NCBI GenBank assembly: GCA_035310145.1
Contig: DATGEL010000015.1
Location: forward strand, 1 to 64,000
DNA length: 64,000 bases
Direction of reading: 5' to 3'
Origin: Dehalococcoidia bacterium
Lineage (GTDB): Bacteria; Chloroflexota; Dehalococcoidia; CAUJGQ01
A model generated the notes under the pieces. It made no database searches and was not told where the DNA came from. It was given only the letters and a program-made list of their open reading frames with translations. Shown piece by piece: positions 7,377 through 16,186 of the stretch. Position 1 is the stretch's first letter. The number at the start of each line of letters is the position of its first letter. Both the position numbers and the translations under genes were made by a program.

Positions 7377-8999
7377 TCAGACGTCCTGCGGCTCCAGCAG
7401 CCGCCGCAGCCGGTCAAGGGCGACGCCGGCCACGGCCAGCACGGCGCTGAGGCCGATGGCGAACAGCACGAGGCCGATCCCGGCGACCATGACATGGGTG
7501 CCCGCGCCGCCGAGCCTGCTCAGCGCCGCGAGGATCGCGGCGGCGGCCAGCGCCACGCTGCCCGTCATGAACAGCAGCGCCACGCCCGTGTACAGCAGAC
7601 AGCCCGCCGAGAGGCCGCTCTGGTGGCCGCGCGTGGCCGCCTGGTCGAAGCGCGGCTGGAAGGCGCCGACGGCCACGCCGGCCGCGCTGCAACCCGCGGC
7701 CAGCCAGGCGCCGCCCAGCGCCGCCACGATCAGGGCGCCAGCCGGCGCCTGGTGCAAGAAGGCGAGCGCCATGCCCGCCAGCGCGGTCAGCACGGCCACC
7801 GGCGTGGCCACGGCGATCGTCTTGCCCAGCAGCAGGCCGCCGGGTTCAAGCGGCGCGGCGCGCAGCACGTCGAAGGCGGGGCCCTCGCGGCTTACGGCGG
7901 CCAGCGCCGGCACCGGCGTCATCAGCAGCGGCACGATCGGCAGCGGCGCCAGGCTGAGCCAGTGTGCAGCGGCGCCGTGGCCGGCCGGCAGGCGAACGAG
8001 AATGAAGGGATAGCCGATCGCGTAGGCCAGCGAGGGCAGCAACGTGCTGAGATAGGGCCAGTCACGCAGCGTCGTGCGCCAGTCCTTGATCGCGATCGAG
8101 AGGGCCACGGAGTGGGTGCGGGCGGGCGCGGCGGCGCGGCTCCGTCGCCGCCGTGGGCCGGCCTCCCGCGCGCTCGACCAGCCGCTGAGGAAGACGCGGG
8201 TGAACAGGGCGTAGGCGACGGCAACGAGCAGCGCCAGGCACCCCGCCAGCGCGACGAGCGCGACTCCCGCCTGCAGCCAGCGGCCGCGGTAGCTCTCGGC
8301 GGCGAGCGCGGCGGCCCAGCCGGGCGGCGTCCAGCGCACCCAGCCGCCCAGCGCCGAGACCTTGTCCAGCGAGTTCTGACTGAAGAGGCCGCGGCGGCTG
8401 GAGGCGTACCAGAGCAACCAGACGCCCACGCCCAGGGCGCTGCCGGCCAGCAGCACCGCCTCGCGCAGCCGCTTCGCCGGGAAGACGCGCGCCAGCAGCA
8501 GCACGAGGCCCAGGTTAAACGCCGCCAGCAGCGCGGTGAGCAGCAGGCAGGACAGCAGCGCCGCGGCGTAGAACAGCGGCGACGCGCCTGTGCCGATCCC
8601 GAAGCCGGCGAGCGAGCAGGCGATCCAGGCAGCCGTCAGCAGCGACGGATAGGTGGTATCGAACAGCTTGAGCGCGAAGAGCACGAGATCCGGCAGCGGC
8701 GCCGTCAGCAACAGCTCGATGTCGGAGGCGACGAACAGCTCGTTGAGCGCCGTGCCGATGCCGCTGAGCAGCACGAACAGTAGCAGCGCCAGAAAGGGCA
8801 GCAGCAGCAGGTCCGCCTCGCGGCCGGGGTACTGATCCTTTGTGGCGGAGGCAATGCCGGCGCCGCCGAGCAGGGTGAACGCGCCGACGACCAGAGAGAT
8901 GATCGCGCTGAAGGCCGGGCCATAGCGCGCCAGGCCGCGCCGCGCGCCCAACGAACGCCGCCAGATCTTCAGCCGCGTGCGCAGGATCAGCAGCAACAT
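7377..8999 (-). CDS. ABC-2 type exporter membrane subunit
   Basis: 540-residue integral membrane protein with roughly 12 hydrophobic segments and no ATP-binding motifs. Examples are AIISLVVGAFTLLGGAGIA, LLLPFLALLLFVLLSGIG and the long C-terminal pair ending near ALDRLRRLLEPQDV. It starts 20 bp after the stop of an ABC ATPase gene on the same strand, so the two very likely form one exporter. The length suggests both membrane halves are fused. The substrate is unknown. The layout resembles multidrug, lantibiotic-immunity or lipid exporters. Confidence 0.78.
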   Translation of the reverse strand: MLLLILRTRLKIWRRSLGARRGLARYGPAFSAIISLVVGAFTLLGGAGIASATKDQYPGREADLLLLPFLALLLFVLLSGIGTALNELFVASDIELLLTAPLPDLVLFALKLFDTTYPSLLTAAWIACSLAGFGIGTGASPLFYAAALLSCLLLTALLAAFNLGLVLLLARVFPAKRLREAVLLAGSALGVGVWLLWYASSRRGLFSQNSLDKVSALGGWVRWTPPGWAAALAAESYRGRWLQAGVALVALAGCLALLVAVAYALFTRVFLSGWSSAREAGPRRRRSRAAAPARTHSVALSIAIKDWRTTLRDWPYLSTLLPSLAYAIGYPFILVRLPAGHGAAAHWLSLAPLPIVPLLMTPVPALAAVSREGPAFDVLRAAPLEPGGLLLGKTIAVATPVAVLTALAGMALAFLHQAPAGALIVAALGGAWLAAGCSAAGVAVGAFQPRFDQAATRGHQSGLSAGCLLYTGVALLFMTGSVALAAAAILAALSRLGGAGTHVMVAGIGLVLFAIGLSAVLAVAGVALDRLRRLLEPQDV

Positions 9000-9019
9000 C
9001 GCCGCATCCCCTCCGGCGC

Positions 9020-9856
<837 letters not shown>

Positions 9857-9870
9857 CGCACCACGTGCGA

Positions 9871-9900
9871 TTGACCGCTCAAACGAGCGCTTACTAGACT
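9871..9900 (+). promoter_or_regulatory. Promoter with imperfect palindrome in spacer
   Basis: TTGACC (9871-9876) and TAGACT (9895-9900) are 18 bp apart. The spacer contains CAAACGAGCGCTTA (9880-9893), an imperfect palindrome nearly identical to the perfect one in the tRNA promoter at 11172. TetR-like regulators of fatty-acid genes often bind such sites, so an operator is plausible. Confidence 0.5.
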
Positions 9901-9941
9901 CGATTCAGAGGCAGCGCCGTGCAGGCGCCGAGGCAGAGGAC

Positions 9942-11147
9942 ATGACGACCACCGCGGACCCCGCGCTGGAGAAACGCGCCCGGCTCGTGGCGCTCGCCGG
10001 TGAGCTGGCGGACGACTTCGCCACACGGGCAGCCGAGCACGACCGCGAGAACACCTTCCCCTTCGAAAATTTTCAGAAGATGCGCGAGACCAAATATCTC
10101 GCGCTGACGATCCCCGAGAGCCTGGGCGGCCTCGGCGCCAGCCTGCTCGACTTCGCCTGCTGCCAGGAGCGGCTGGCGCAGGGCGACGGCTCGACGGCGG
10201 TGGCCGTGAACATGCACCTGTTCGGCATCGGCGCCCTGCTCGAAGGCGGCCTGCCCGACGACGCGGCGCGGCAGTTGATCTTGAAGTCGGTGGCGGACAA
10301 CGGCTGGCTCTTGGGCGGCAGCCTGACGGAGCCGGAGTCCGGCGGCAATTGGGGCTTCCCCGTGACGAAAGCGGAGCACCTGCCCGGCTTCTACAAGCTC
10401 AACGGCCGCAAGATGTTCGCCAGCATGGCGCCGGCGATGAACTTCTTCCTCGTCAGCGCCACCGTGCCCGGCACGGACGGCGCCCCGGACGAAGTCGGCA
10501 CCTTCGCCATTCCCAAGGGCACGCCCGGGTTGGAGATTATCGAGACCTGGGACGCGCTGGGCATGCGCGCCACGGGCAGCCACGACCTGAAGCTGAGCGA
10601 CTGCCTGGTGCCGGAGCTGATGCTGGTCGAGAAGCGGCCGGCGGGCGACTTCGACGAGCGCGGCCTGGCGCTGTTCGCCTGGTTCAGCGTCAGCATCGCC
10701 TCGGTCTACACGGGCGTGGCCACGGCGGCGCGCAACTTCGCCGTGGAGTACGCGAAGCAGCGGCGGCCGTCGGTTTTGGCGCGCAGCATTGCGCATATGC
10801 CGGCGGTGCAGTTCGCGCTGGCGGACATGGACGTGATGCTGGCCACGGCGCGGGCGCTGACGCACACGGTGGCCGAAGAGTGGATGCGCGGCGAGCACCA
10901 CACGATGGCGGGCATGGTGCGCTTGTTGCAGCCGAAATACTTCGCCACGCCCAATGCGATCGAGGTCGTAAACAAGGCGATGGGCATCGTCGGCGGGCTG
11001 GGGCTGTACAAGAAGACGCCTTTGGAGCGCTATTACCGCGACGTGCGCGCCGGCACCTTCCATCCGATCAGCCAGGACGTGACGCGCGAGTGGCTGGGCA
11101 AGGCGGCGCTGGGCATCGACCCCACGGCAGAGCCGCGCTGGGGTTGA
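9942..11147 (+). CDS. Acyl-CoA dehydrogenase family flavoprotein
   Basis: 401-residue protein of the acyl-CoA dehydrogenase fold: N-terminal helical domain (LALTIPESLGGLGAS), middle beta domain (LTEPESGGNW, WDALGMRATGSHDLKL) and C-terminal helical bundle. FAD-contacting features are present. The usual catalytic glutamate block near the C-terminus is not recognisable (AGTFHPISQDVTREWLG instead), so it may be a flavin monooxygenase-like or otherwise specialised member. The start ATG follows GGCAGAGGAC. It is a single gene with its own promoter and candidate operator. Confidence 0.82.
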   Translation: MTTTADPALEKRARLVALAGELADDFATRAAEHDRENTFPFENFQKMRETKYLALTIPESLGGLGASLLDFACCQERLAQGDGSTAVAVNMHLFGIGALLEGGLPDDAARQLILKSVADNGWLLGGSLTEPESGGNWGFPVTKAEHLPGFYKLNGRKMFASMAPAMNFFLVSATVPGTDGAPDEVGTFAIPKGTPGLEIIETWDALGMRATGSHDLKLSDCLVPELMLVEKRPAGDFDERGLALFAWFSVSIASVYTGVATAARNFAVEYAKQRRPSVLARSIAHMPAVQFALADMDVMLATARALTHTVAEEWMRGEHHTMAGMVRLLQPKYFATPNAIEVVNKAMGIVGGLGLYKKTPLERYYRDVRAGTFHPISQDVTREWLGKAALGIDPTAEPRWG

Positions 11148-11162
11148 GCAGCGCCGCCGTGT

Positions 11163-11192
11163 TTGACGCCCCAAGCGGGCGCTTGCTACGAT
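11163..11192 (+). promoter_or_regulatory. tRNA promoter containing a perfect 14-bp palindrome
   Basis: TTGACG (11163-11168) and TACGAT (11187-11192) are separated by 18 bp. The spacer holds CAAGCGGGCGCTTG (11172-11185), a perfect palindrome matching the imperfect site in the acyl-CoA dehydrogenase promoter. Both lie at the same position in an 18-bp spacer. Confidence 0.5.
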
Positions 11193-11203
11193 CGATCGCG
11201 CCT

Positions 11204-11275
11204 GGCAGGGTAGCTCAGCGGTAGAGCAGGGGACTCATAAGCCCTTGGTCGGGGGTTCGAATCCCTCCCCTGCTA
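11204..11275 (+). tRNA. tRNA-Met (anticodon CAT)
   Basis: A cloverleaf can be drawn. The acceptor GGCAGGG pairs with CCCTGCT (one G-U), the D arm is GCTC/GAGC, the anticodon loop is CTCATAA with CAT, the T arm contains GGTTCGAATCC and the discriminator is A. CCA is not fully encoded (ACC then G). The anticodon stem has one weak pair next to the loop. The D-loop and loop bases do not show the C1-A72 mismatch expected of an initiator, so an elongator tRNA is more likely. Confidence 0.88.
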
Positions 11276-11291
11276 CCGGGATTCACGCGTG

Positions 11292-11320
11292 AAACGCCCT
11301 GGATTCGGGGCGTTTTTTCT
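11292..11320 (+). terminator. Terminator after tRNA-Met
   Basis: AAACGCCC (11292-11299) pairs with GGGCGTTT (11308-11315), followed by a T-run (TTTTTTCTT region). It ends the tRNA transcript. Confidence 0.8.
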
Positions 11321-11374
11321 TCGCGTCCGTGGATTTGATACCAACGCTGACAGCAACCGGGCGGCCGGTTGCTG

Positions 11375-11580
11375 TCAGCCCGTAGCGGAACCGCCCAGCG
11401 CCTCGTTCAGCCTGGCCGCGTTGTCGCGCAACAGCTCGGGCGCAAGGCGCACTTAGGTGTTCATTGTCAGACTGATCTGCGAATGCCCGAGCTGTTCCAT
11501 CACCGAACGCATCGACGCGCCGCCGGCGGGCAAGGGCGAGGCGGCGCCGCGACGCAGATCGCGAAGACGGGGGGCCTGTG
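11375..11580 (-). pseudogene. C-terminal remnant of a phage-type tyrosine integrase
   Basis: On the minus strand the frame reads LRDLRRGAASPLPAGG, MRSVMEQLGHSQISLTMNT, stop, VRLAPELLRDNAARLNEAL. This is the last part of a phage integrase. The TAA falls where the catalytic Tyr codon is expected (TMNT-Y). The first residue of the HxLRH box is also changed (RDLRR). Only the C-terminal third remains. It lies just downstream of the tRNA-Met 3' end, the usual attachment site for integrative elements, so it marks an old, decayed insertion. Confidence 0.68.
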
Positions 11581-11722
11581 ACCTGGCGACGGCAGGTCGT
11601 TGCGGGAATTAGCCACGCCGGCACGCTACGGGCCCGATTCCGCTATGCTGGCGCTGGCGCGCAGCCCGACCCGGTACGGCAGCGGCCGCCGGGCGGCAAA
11701 CACGCAGAACGGGAGCGAGGCG

Positions 11723-12547
11723 ATGAGTGAGGCGAAGGTTAACCCCAACGGCGCCCTGGCCGGGCGCGTCGCGGTCGTCACCGGCGCGAGCCGCGGCATC
11801 GGCGAGGCGATCGCCCGCCGCCTGGCGATGGAGGGCGCCAAAGTCGTGGTCGCGGCCCGCACCGTGGAGCAGAGCGAGCACCCGCTGCCCGGCACGATCA
11901 CCGAGACCGTCAAGCACATCCGCGACGCCGGCGGCGAGGCGCAGGCGATCAGGGCCGATCTCTCGCGCAGCGAAGACCGTCACCGCCTGATCGAGCAGGC
12001 GCAGGCGGCCTACGGCCCGGTCGATCTCCTCGTCAACAACGCGGCCGTCACCTACTACGCGCCCACGGCCGAGTTCGTCGAAAAGCGGCTGCGGCTGATG
12101 TTCGAGGTGCAGGTCTTCGGCCCCACGGAGCTGGCACAGCTCGTCTATCCCGGCATGAAGGCGAAGGGCCGCGGCCACATCATCTACATCTCCTCCGGCG
12201 CCGCCTACCACCCGCAGCAGCCCTACACGGCGGCGGCCGCGCGCGGCGGCACGGTCTACGGCATGTGCAAGGCGGCGATGGAACGCTTCTCCACCGGCTT
12301 CGCCTCGGAAGTTTACGGCGACAACGTGGCGGTGAACGCGATCTCCCCCGGCCTCGTCAAGACGCCCGGCACCGAGTTCCTCGGCATCACCAACCAGAAC
12401 ACCCGCGACCGCGAGTCGCCCGTCGAGATGATCGCGGAGGCGGTCTGCTTCATCGCCCGCAGCGAGCCAAAGACGATCACCGGCCGCATCGACCACATTC
12501 CCCAGTTCCTCGAAGAGTTCAAGCTGCAGCCGGCGGCGCTGATCTGA
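11723..12547 (+). CDS. Short-chain dehydrogenase/reductase
   Basis: 274-residue SDR. The NAD(P)-binding motif TGASRGIG is near residue 22 and the NNAA motif is in [12 protein letters not shown]. The active site is Ser in YISSGAAYH with Tyr and Lys in TVYGMCKAA. The 14-residue insertion between Ser and Tyr is longer than usual. The start ATG at 11723 follows GGGAGCGAGG. It ends 46 bp before pncC on the same strand. The substrate cannot be told. Such SDRs in Chloroflexota are often annotated as acting on lipids or steroids. Confidence 0.85.
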   Translation: MSEAKVNPNGALAGRVAVVTGASRGIGEAIARRLAMEGAKVVVAARTVEQSEHPLPGTITETVKHIRDAGGEAQAIRADLSRSEDRHRLIEQAQAAYGPVDLLVNNAAVTYYAPTAEFVEKRLRLMFEVQVFGPTELAQLVYPGMKAKGRGHIIYISSGAAYHPQQPYTAAAARGGTVYGMCKAAMERFSTGFASEVYGDNVAVNAISPGLVKTPGTEFLGITNQNTRDRESPVEMIAEAVCFIARSEPKTITGRIDHIPQFLEEFKLQPAALI

Positions 12548-12593
12548 GCCCATCGGCGCCGATGGCTGCCGCCCGATGTCCCCGGAGGACGCG

Positions 12594-13079
12594 ATGCTGA
12601 ACGAACTGCTGCCGCTGGCCGAAAAAGCCGCGGCGCTGCTCAAGGAGCGGCGCGAGACGATCGCCGTGGCCGAGTCGTCCACCGGCGGGCTGATCGCGGC
12701 GGCGCTGCTCGCCGTGCCCGGCGCCTCGGCCTACTTTCTTGGCGGCGCCGTCGTCTATACGCACGCGGCGCGCACGGCGCTGCTGGCGATTCCGGACGAG
12801 GCGCTCAGCGGCATGCGCGCCTCAACCGAGCCGTACGCGCTGCTGCTGGCGCGCACGGCGCGTGAGCGCTTCGCCGCGAGTTGGGGCTTAAGCGAGAGCG
12901 GCGCCACCGGCCCCACGGGCAACCGCTACGGCGACGCCGCCGGCCACAGCTGCCTCGCGCTCGCCGGCGCGAGCGAACGCGCGATTACGCTGGAGACCGG
13001 CGACGCCGACCGTCTGCGCAACATGCAGGCTTTCGCCGCCGCGGGCCTGGAGCTGCTCCTGCAAGGCCTGGCGCGCTGA
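12594..13079 (+). CDS. pncC: CinA-C / nicotinamide-nucleotide amidohydrolase family protein
   Basis: 161-residue stand-alone CinA C-terminal domain. Members deamidate nicotinamide mononucleotide in the pyridine-nucleotide salvage cycle. The signature AESSTGGLIAAALLAVPGAS near residue 24 carries the presumed catalytic Ser. GGAVVYTHAARTALLAI and SESGATGPTGNRYG follow, close to the family consensus (GIAGPTG-like). Start ATG 12594 has CCCGGAGG upstream. It probably shares a transcript with the preceding SDR. Confidence 0.85.
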   Translation: MLNELLPLAEKAAALLKERRETIAVAESSTGGLIAAALLAVPGASAYFLGGAVVYTHAARTALLAIPDEALSGMRASTEPYALLLARTARERFAASWGLSESGATGPTGNRYGDAAGHSCLALAGASERAITLETGDADRLRNMQAFAAAGLELLLQGLAR

Positions 13080-13090
13080 GCACAGATGAG

Positions 13091-13179
13091 CTCCCTCGCT
13101 CCCCCGTCCCCACTTTCCCTAACCCAATCTGGAGGAGATCCGCGGCTGTTCAAGCGCGTATGGGAGAGAGGGGCGATCC
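13091..13179. repeat. CTCTCCC palindromic repeat, copy 2
   Basis: An internal GGAGATCCGCGGCTGTTC segment followed by GCGTATGGGAGAG links this copy to the subfamily that clusters around the DUF559 gene at 61.4-62.7 kb. The left arm is degraded (CCCGTCCCCACTTTCCC). Nothing else is visible between 13080 and 13310. Confidence 0.6.
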
Positions 13180-13310
13180 GGTAGCGCTGGCGCGAGGCGG
13201 CGCCGGACGGTACGACGCGCCGCAGGCGCGACCGACGGCGCGAAAGGCGCTGGCGGTGCGCTCCCGCAGCAGCCTGCTAACCCAATCCCGCCCCGGAACT
13301 TCCTGCCAAT

Positions 13311-13402
13311 GATCGCCCCTCTCCCTCTCTCGATGTACCATCGCGTTCCACGCGATATACACGATTGGGAGAGGGAGAGGGGTCGGGGGTGAGGGTGAGG
13401 GC
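13311..13402. repeat. CTCTCCC palindromic repeat, copy 3
   Basis: GATCGCCCCTCTCCCTCTC pairs with GGGAGAGGGAGAGGGG around a loop that holds a smaller palindrome (ATCGCG / CGCGAT). It ends with the family tail GGGTGAGGGC. It lies just past the 3' end of the permease gene. Confidence 0.7.
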
Positions 13403-13409
13403 CGACCGC

Positions 13410-14969
13410 CTACGCCCCCGTCTGCACCGAGGCGCTGAGCATGGAGCGGCCCTGCCGCGCCGAGTTCCAGACGAACCAGAGGATGCCCAGCACCACCCAC
13501 ACGCCGACGATCAGGATCGCCATCTGGCCGTCCTGGGCCGAGTTGCCGCCCGCCGAAAGGGCGATGTAGAACACGGCGAGCATCATGAAGATGTTCAGCA
13601 CCGCGCCGGCGGCCGGAACGATCTTGTGCCGCAGGAAGTCGCGGTCGGCATGGCTCCAAAAGGCCACGAGCGTCACCAGGCAGGTGAAGCCGTACAGGAT
13701 AAAGGTGCCGACGTTGGAGGCGAGCGTGATCTGCAGCAGGTTGTCGGCGCTGCGCACGCCGTAGGCGCCGAACAACGCCGAGACGATCACCATGCACAGC
13801 ACGCCGTAGTGCGGCGTGGCGTACTTGCCGTGCAGGAAGCCGAGCAGGCCCGGCATCTCCTTGTCACGGCCCATCACGTAGGTGATGCGCACGCCGGTGT
13901 TCATCGCCGAGAGGATGCTGCCCACCAGCGCCAGCACCACCGTGACCGCCACGATCGTGGCGAAGGCGATGCCGAGGTTGCTGAACCAGTGATCGCCCAT
14001 GTACTTGAGGAAGTCACCCAGCGGCGATCCGGAGGCCGCGGCCGCGGCATAGCCGGTTGGCGCGGGCGTGTTGGCGTCTGGCGCCGTGCCGACGATGTGG
14101 CTGCCAATGAAGTAGTTGGCGGCGAAGTACTCGAACAGGTAGGCGAAGATGCCCTGGATCGTGAGCGAGAGCAGGATCGCCTGGCGGATGTGGCGCTTCG
14201 GGTTCTTCGCCTCGGCGCCCAGCGCCGTCACCGACTCGAAGCCGACCAGCAACAGGATCGCGATCGTCCCCTGGTAGACCACGCTGCTGAAGTGGTGCGG
14301 CGTGAGCACGTCGATCACGCCGCTGTGCTCGTACTGCAGGCCGCCGTGCGTGGCGCGGAACACGATCGCCAGCACCGAGACGAGCAGCAGCGTCACGAGC
14401 TGGATCACGTTGATCGCCAGCGCCGTCATCGTCGAGCCGTTGATGCCGCGCAGGGCGATAAAGCCGATCAATGCCGCCGCGACAACCGCGATCAGCATCT
14501 GGACGTTGATGTTTACCGCCGTCGAGCTGTACAACCCGACGACGTAGACGATCAGCGTGGCGATAAACGCGACGAGGATGCCCGGATAGACCCAGTAGTA
14601 GAGGTGCGAGATCCAGCCGGCGGTCATCTTCGCCGCGCGTGCCCAGCGCTGATGGTGCGCCTTCTCCTTGTCGAGGAAGGCGGCCTCGGCGAAGTAGTAG
14701 GACGAGCCGGCGCCGGCCCGCGGGTAGAGGTTTGCCAGCTCCGAGTAGCAGAGCGCGGTCAAAAAGGCGATCGCGATCGAGGCGATCAGCGCAAACCACA
14801 TATCCGACGCCGTGCGGCTCGAGCCGTTCGCCAGCGTGGCCTGCGCCTGGAACGTCGTCCAGAGGAAGGCGCCGGGCGCGATCAGCGCCATCGCGTTCAC
14901 GGTCAGGCCGGTGAGGCCCAGGGTAGGCTGCGGGCCGCCTTCGGACGCCGCCGGTGGATTGGCCGCCAT
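13410..14969 (-). CDS. APC-superfamily amino-acid permease
   Basis: 519-residue transporter with about 12 predicted membrane segments. The first carries LTVNAMALIAPGAFLWTTFQ, and VGFESVTALGAEAKNPKRHIRQAI is the loop typical of APC amino-acid/polyamine carriers. It imports or exchanges an unidentified amino acid or amine. The ATG at 14969 has AAGGAGG 6 nt upstream. The leader (14970-15240) holds two long direct repeats with mini-ORFs, which suggests control after transcription start. Confidence 0.85.
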   Translation of the reverse strand: MAANPPAASEGGPQPTLGLTGLTVNAMALIAPGAFLWTTFQAQATLANGSSRTASDMWFALIASIAIAFLTALCYSELANLYPRAGAGSSYYFAEAAFLDKEKAHHQRWARAAKMTAGWISHLYYWVYPGILVAFIATLIVYVVGLYSSTAVNINVQMLIAVVAAALIGFIALRGINGSTMTALAINVIQLVTLLLVSVLAIVFRATHGGLQYEHSGVIDVLTPHHFSSVVYQGTIAILLLVGFESVTALGAEAKNPKRHIRQAILLSLTIQGIFAYLFEYFAANYFIGSHIVGTAPDANTPAPTGYAAAAASGSPLGDFLKYMGDHWFSNLGIAFATIVAVTVVLALVGSILSAMNTGVRITYVMGRDKEMPGLLGFLHGKYATPHYGVLCMVIVSALFGAYGVRSADNLLQITLASNVGTFILYGFTCLVTLVAFWSHADRDFLRHKIVPAAGAVLNIFMMLAVFYIALSAGGNSAQDGQMAILIVGVWVVLGILWFVWNSARQGRSMLSASVQTGA

Positions 14970-15024
14970 ACGCTCCTCCTTAAAGATCTCCGCTGGTCAT
15001 AGGGAGCGAGCCCCCTGTCACCCC

Positions 15025-15111
15025 CGAATGTGAAGTCCGCTGCGCGGACGATGATTTCACCGCGGGCATCACGCTTGCCTCGAAGAGCTCCGCTGGTCGT
15101 ACGGGGCAAGC
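15025..15111 (-). repeat. Leader direct repeat, promoter-distal copy
   Basis: About 87 bp and roughly 85% identical to 15151-15238. On the minus strand it contains GACCAGCGGAGCTC, a GAGG site, an ATG and a mini-ORF beginning MPAVKSSSAQ, and a GTCCGC-TGC-GCGGAC-type hairpin. The start region of the permease itself (GACCAGCGGAGATC...AAGGAGG...ATG) looks like a third, partial copy. Confidence 0.6.
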
Positions 15112-15150
15112 TTGGGTACTGGATGGGCGCTTACGCGCCCATGGCGCTCA

Positions 15151-15238
15151 CCCCGAATGTGGAGTCCGCTATGCGGACGTAGATTTCAGTGCGGGCATCA
15201 CGCTTACCTCGGGTAACGCCGATGGTCGTAGGGGCAAG
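15151..15238 (-). repeat. Leader direct repeat, promoter-proximal copy
   Basis: Same layout as the copy at 15025: GAGG, ATG, then the 9-codon mini-ORF MPALKSTSA and the GTCCGC/GCGGAC hairpin. Differences between the copies are mostly third-base or conservative in the mini-ORF. It may be part of a leader-peptide or RNA-based switch for the permease. Confidence 0.55.
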
Positions 15239-15281
15239 TCCTCTTTCGCCCCGGTCGCAGGGTCTGTCGTGCAGCAGCAGG

Positions 15282-15728
15282 CTAGCGCCGGCCGCCGGCG
15301 GCGCGCAGGCGGCGCCGTTTGGCCGCGTTGCCGCGCCGCGACGACGTGGCTAGCGGAACGACGATCGGCGCCGCGCTGCCGGCGGCCGTGCCCGTGTGCA
15401 GGCGGGCGGCCAGCCAGAAGACGGCGAGGCTGGACGCCACGCCCAGCGCCGTGGCAACGCCGCCGATCGCGCCGTAGCCGCTGGAGACACGCCAGAGCAC
15501 GAGCGCGTAGATGCTGAGCGCGGCGGCGGGCAGGTGCTTCCATGCCGCGCGCGGCGGGCCGGAGAGATAGTAGAAGGCCAGCAGCGGCATGGCCGCCGCC
15601 CAGAGCAGCGGCAGCGCCCCGGTCTTGATGTGGACGAGCGCAAACGACCAGGAGATGCCCAGCGCCACCGTGGCGCCGATCAGCGCCCCGCCGCGCAGTT
15701 TCACCAGCATTGCCTGCTGCAGCTTCAT
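15282..15728 (-). CDS. Small multi-pass membrane protein, unknown
   Basis: 148 residues with about four hydrophobic helices (GALIGATVALGISWSFALVH, LPLLWAAAMPLLAFYYL, ALSIYALVLWRV, ATALGVASSLAVFWLAARL) and a strongly basic C-terminal tail (RRGNAAKRRRLR). The ATG at 15728 was chosen for GGAGCG upstream and because the hydrophobic part begins soon after. I recognise no family. Its 3' end abuts the permease leader, so it could be the upstream gene of that operon. Confidence 0.55.
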   Translation of the reverse strand: MKLQQAMLVKLRGGALIGATVALGISWSFALVHIKTGALPLLWAAAMPLLAFYYLSGPPRAAWKHLPAAALSIYALVLWRVSSGYGAIGGVATALGVASSLAVFWLAARLHTGTAAGSAAPIVVPLATSSRRGNAAKRRRLRAAGGRR

Positions 15729-16186
15729 CGTCGCTCCAATGACCAGGTCTGTGACGAAATGCGCACAAAATGGCGCAACGATCGCCGTTCGCCGGCAGCA
15801 TGCACAGCCCGCGCAGCATTTCCGGCTTCTCGGTCGAGGCGTTCTCATCGTCGTGTTTCGCGGTTTCGCCAGTGTGTCCCCAATGTGAAATCTATGTTTC
15901 TGCAGGGCAGTATCCGGCTGCGTCGCCGTTTTATGTGTCGCCAGCTCCATAACGCTCGCCAGGGCGCAGCTTCGCCGTTTCCTGCAGATTTCCAGGCGGT
16001 TTACCGTACGTTACGCCGGCCGCGCCGCCGGGTCTGCCGCGCGTCCGGCGTGCTAAAGTTTCGCCGCGCCGCCGCGATACTTGCGGTGAGCTCTTGCGTT
16101 CGCCTAGTCGCACGGCGCCGCGGTTCGGCCTTCCGGCGCCGCTGCCCGGTTACGACGCGGTTATGTAATAATGAGGCGCGGCGCCC
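15729..16186. other. Intergenic region without a recognisable gene
   Basis: About 460 bp between divergent genes. TATGTAATAAT near 16162-16172 could be the -10 region for the GGDEF/EAL gene. I see no RNA gene or repeat. Confidence 0.4.
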
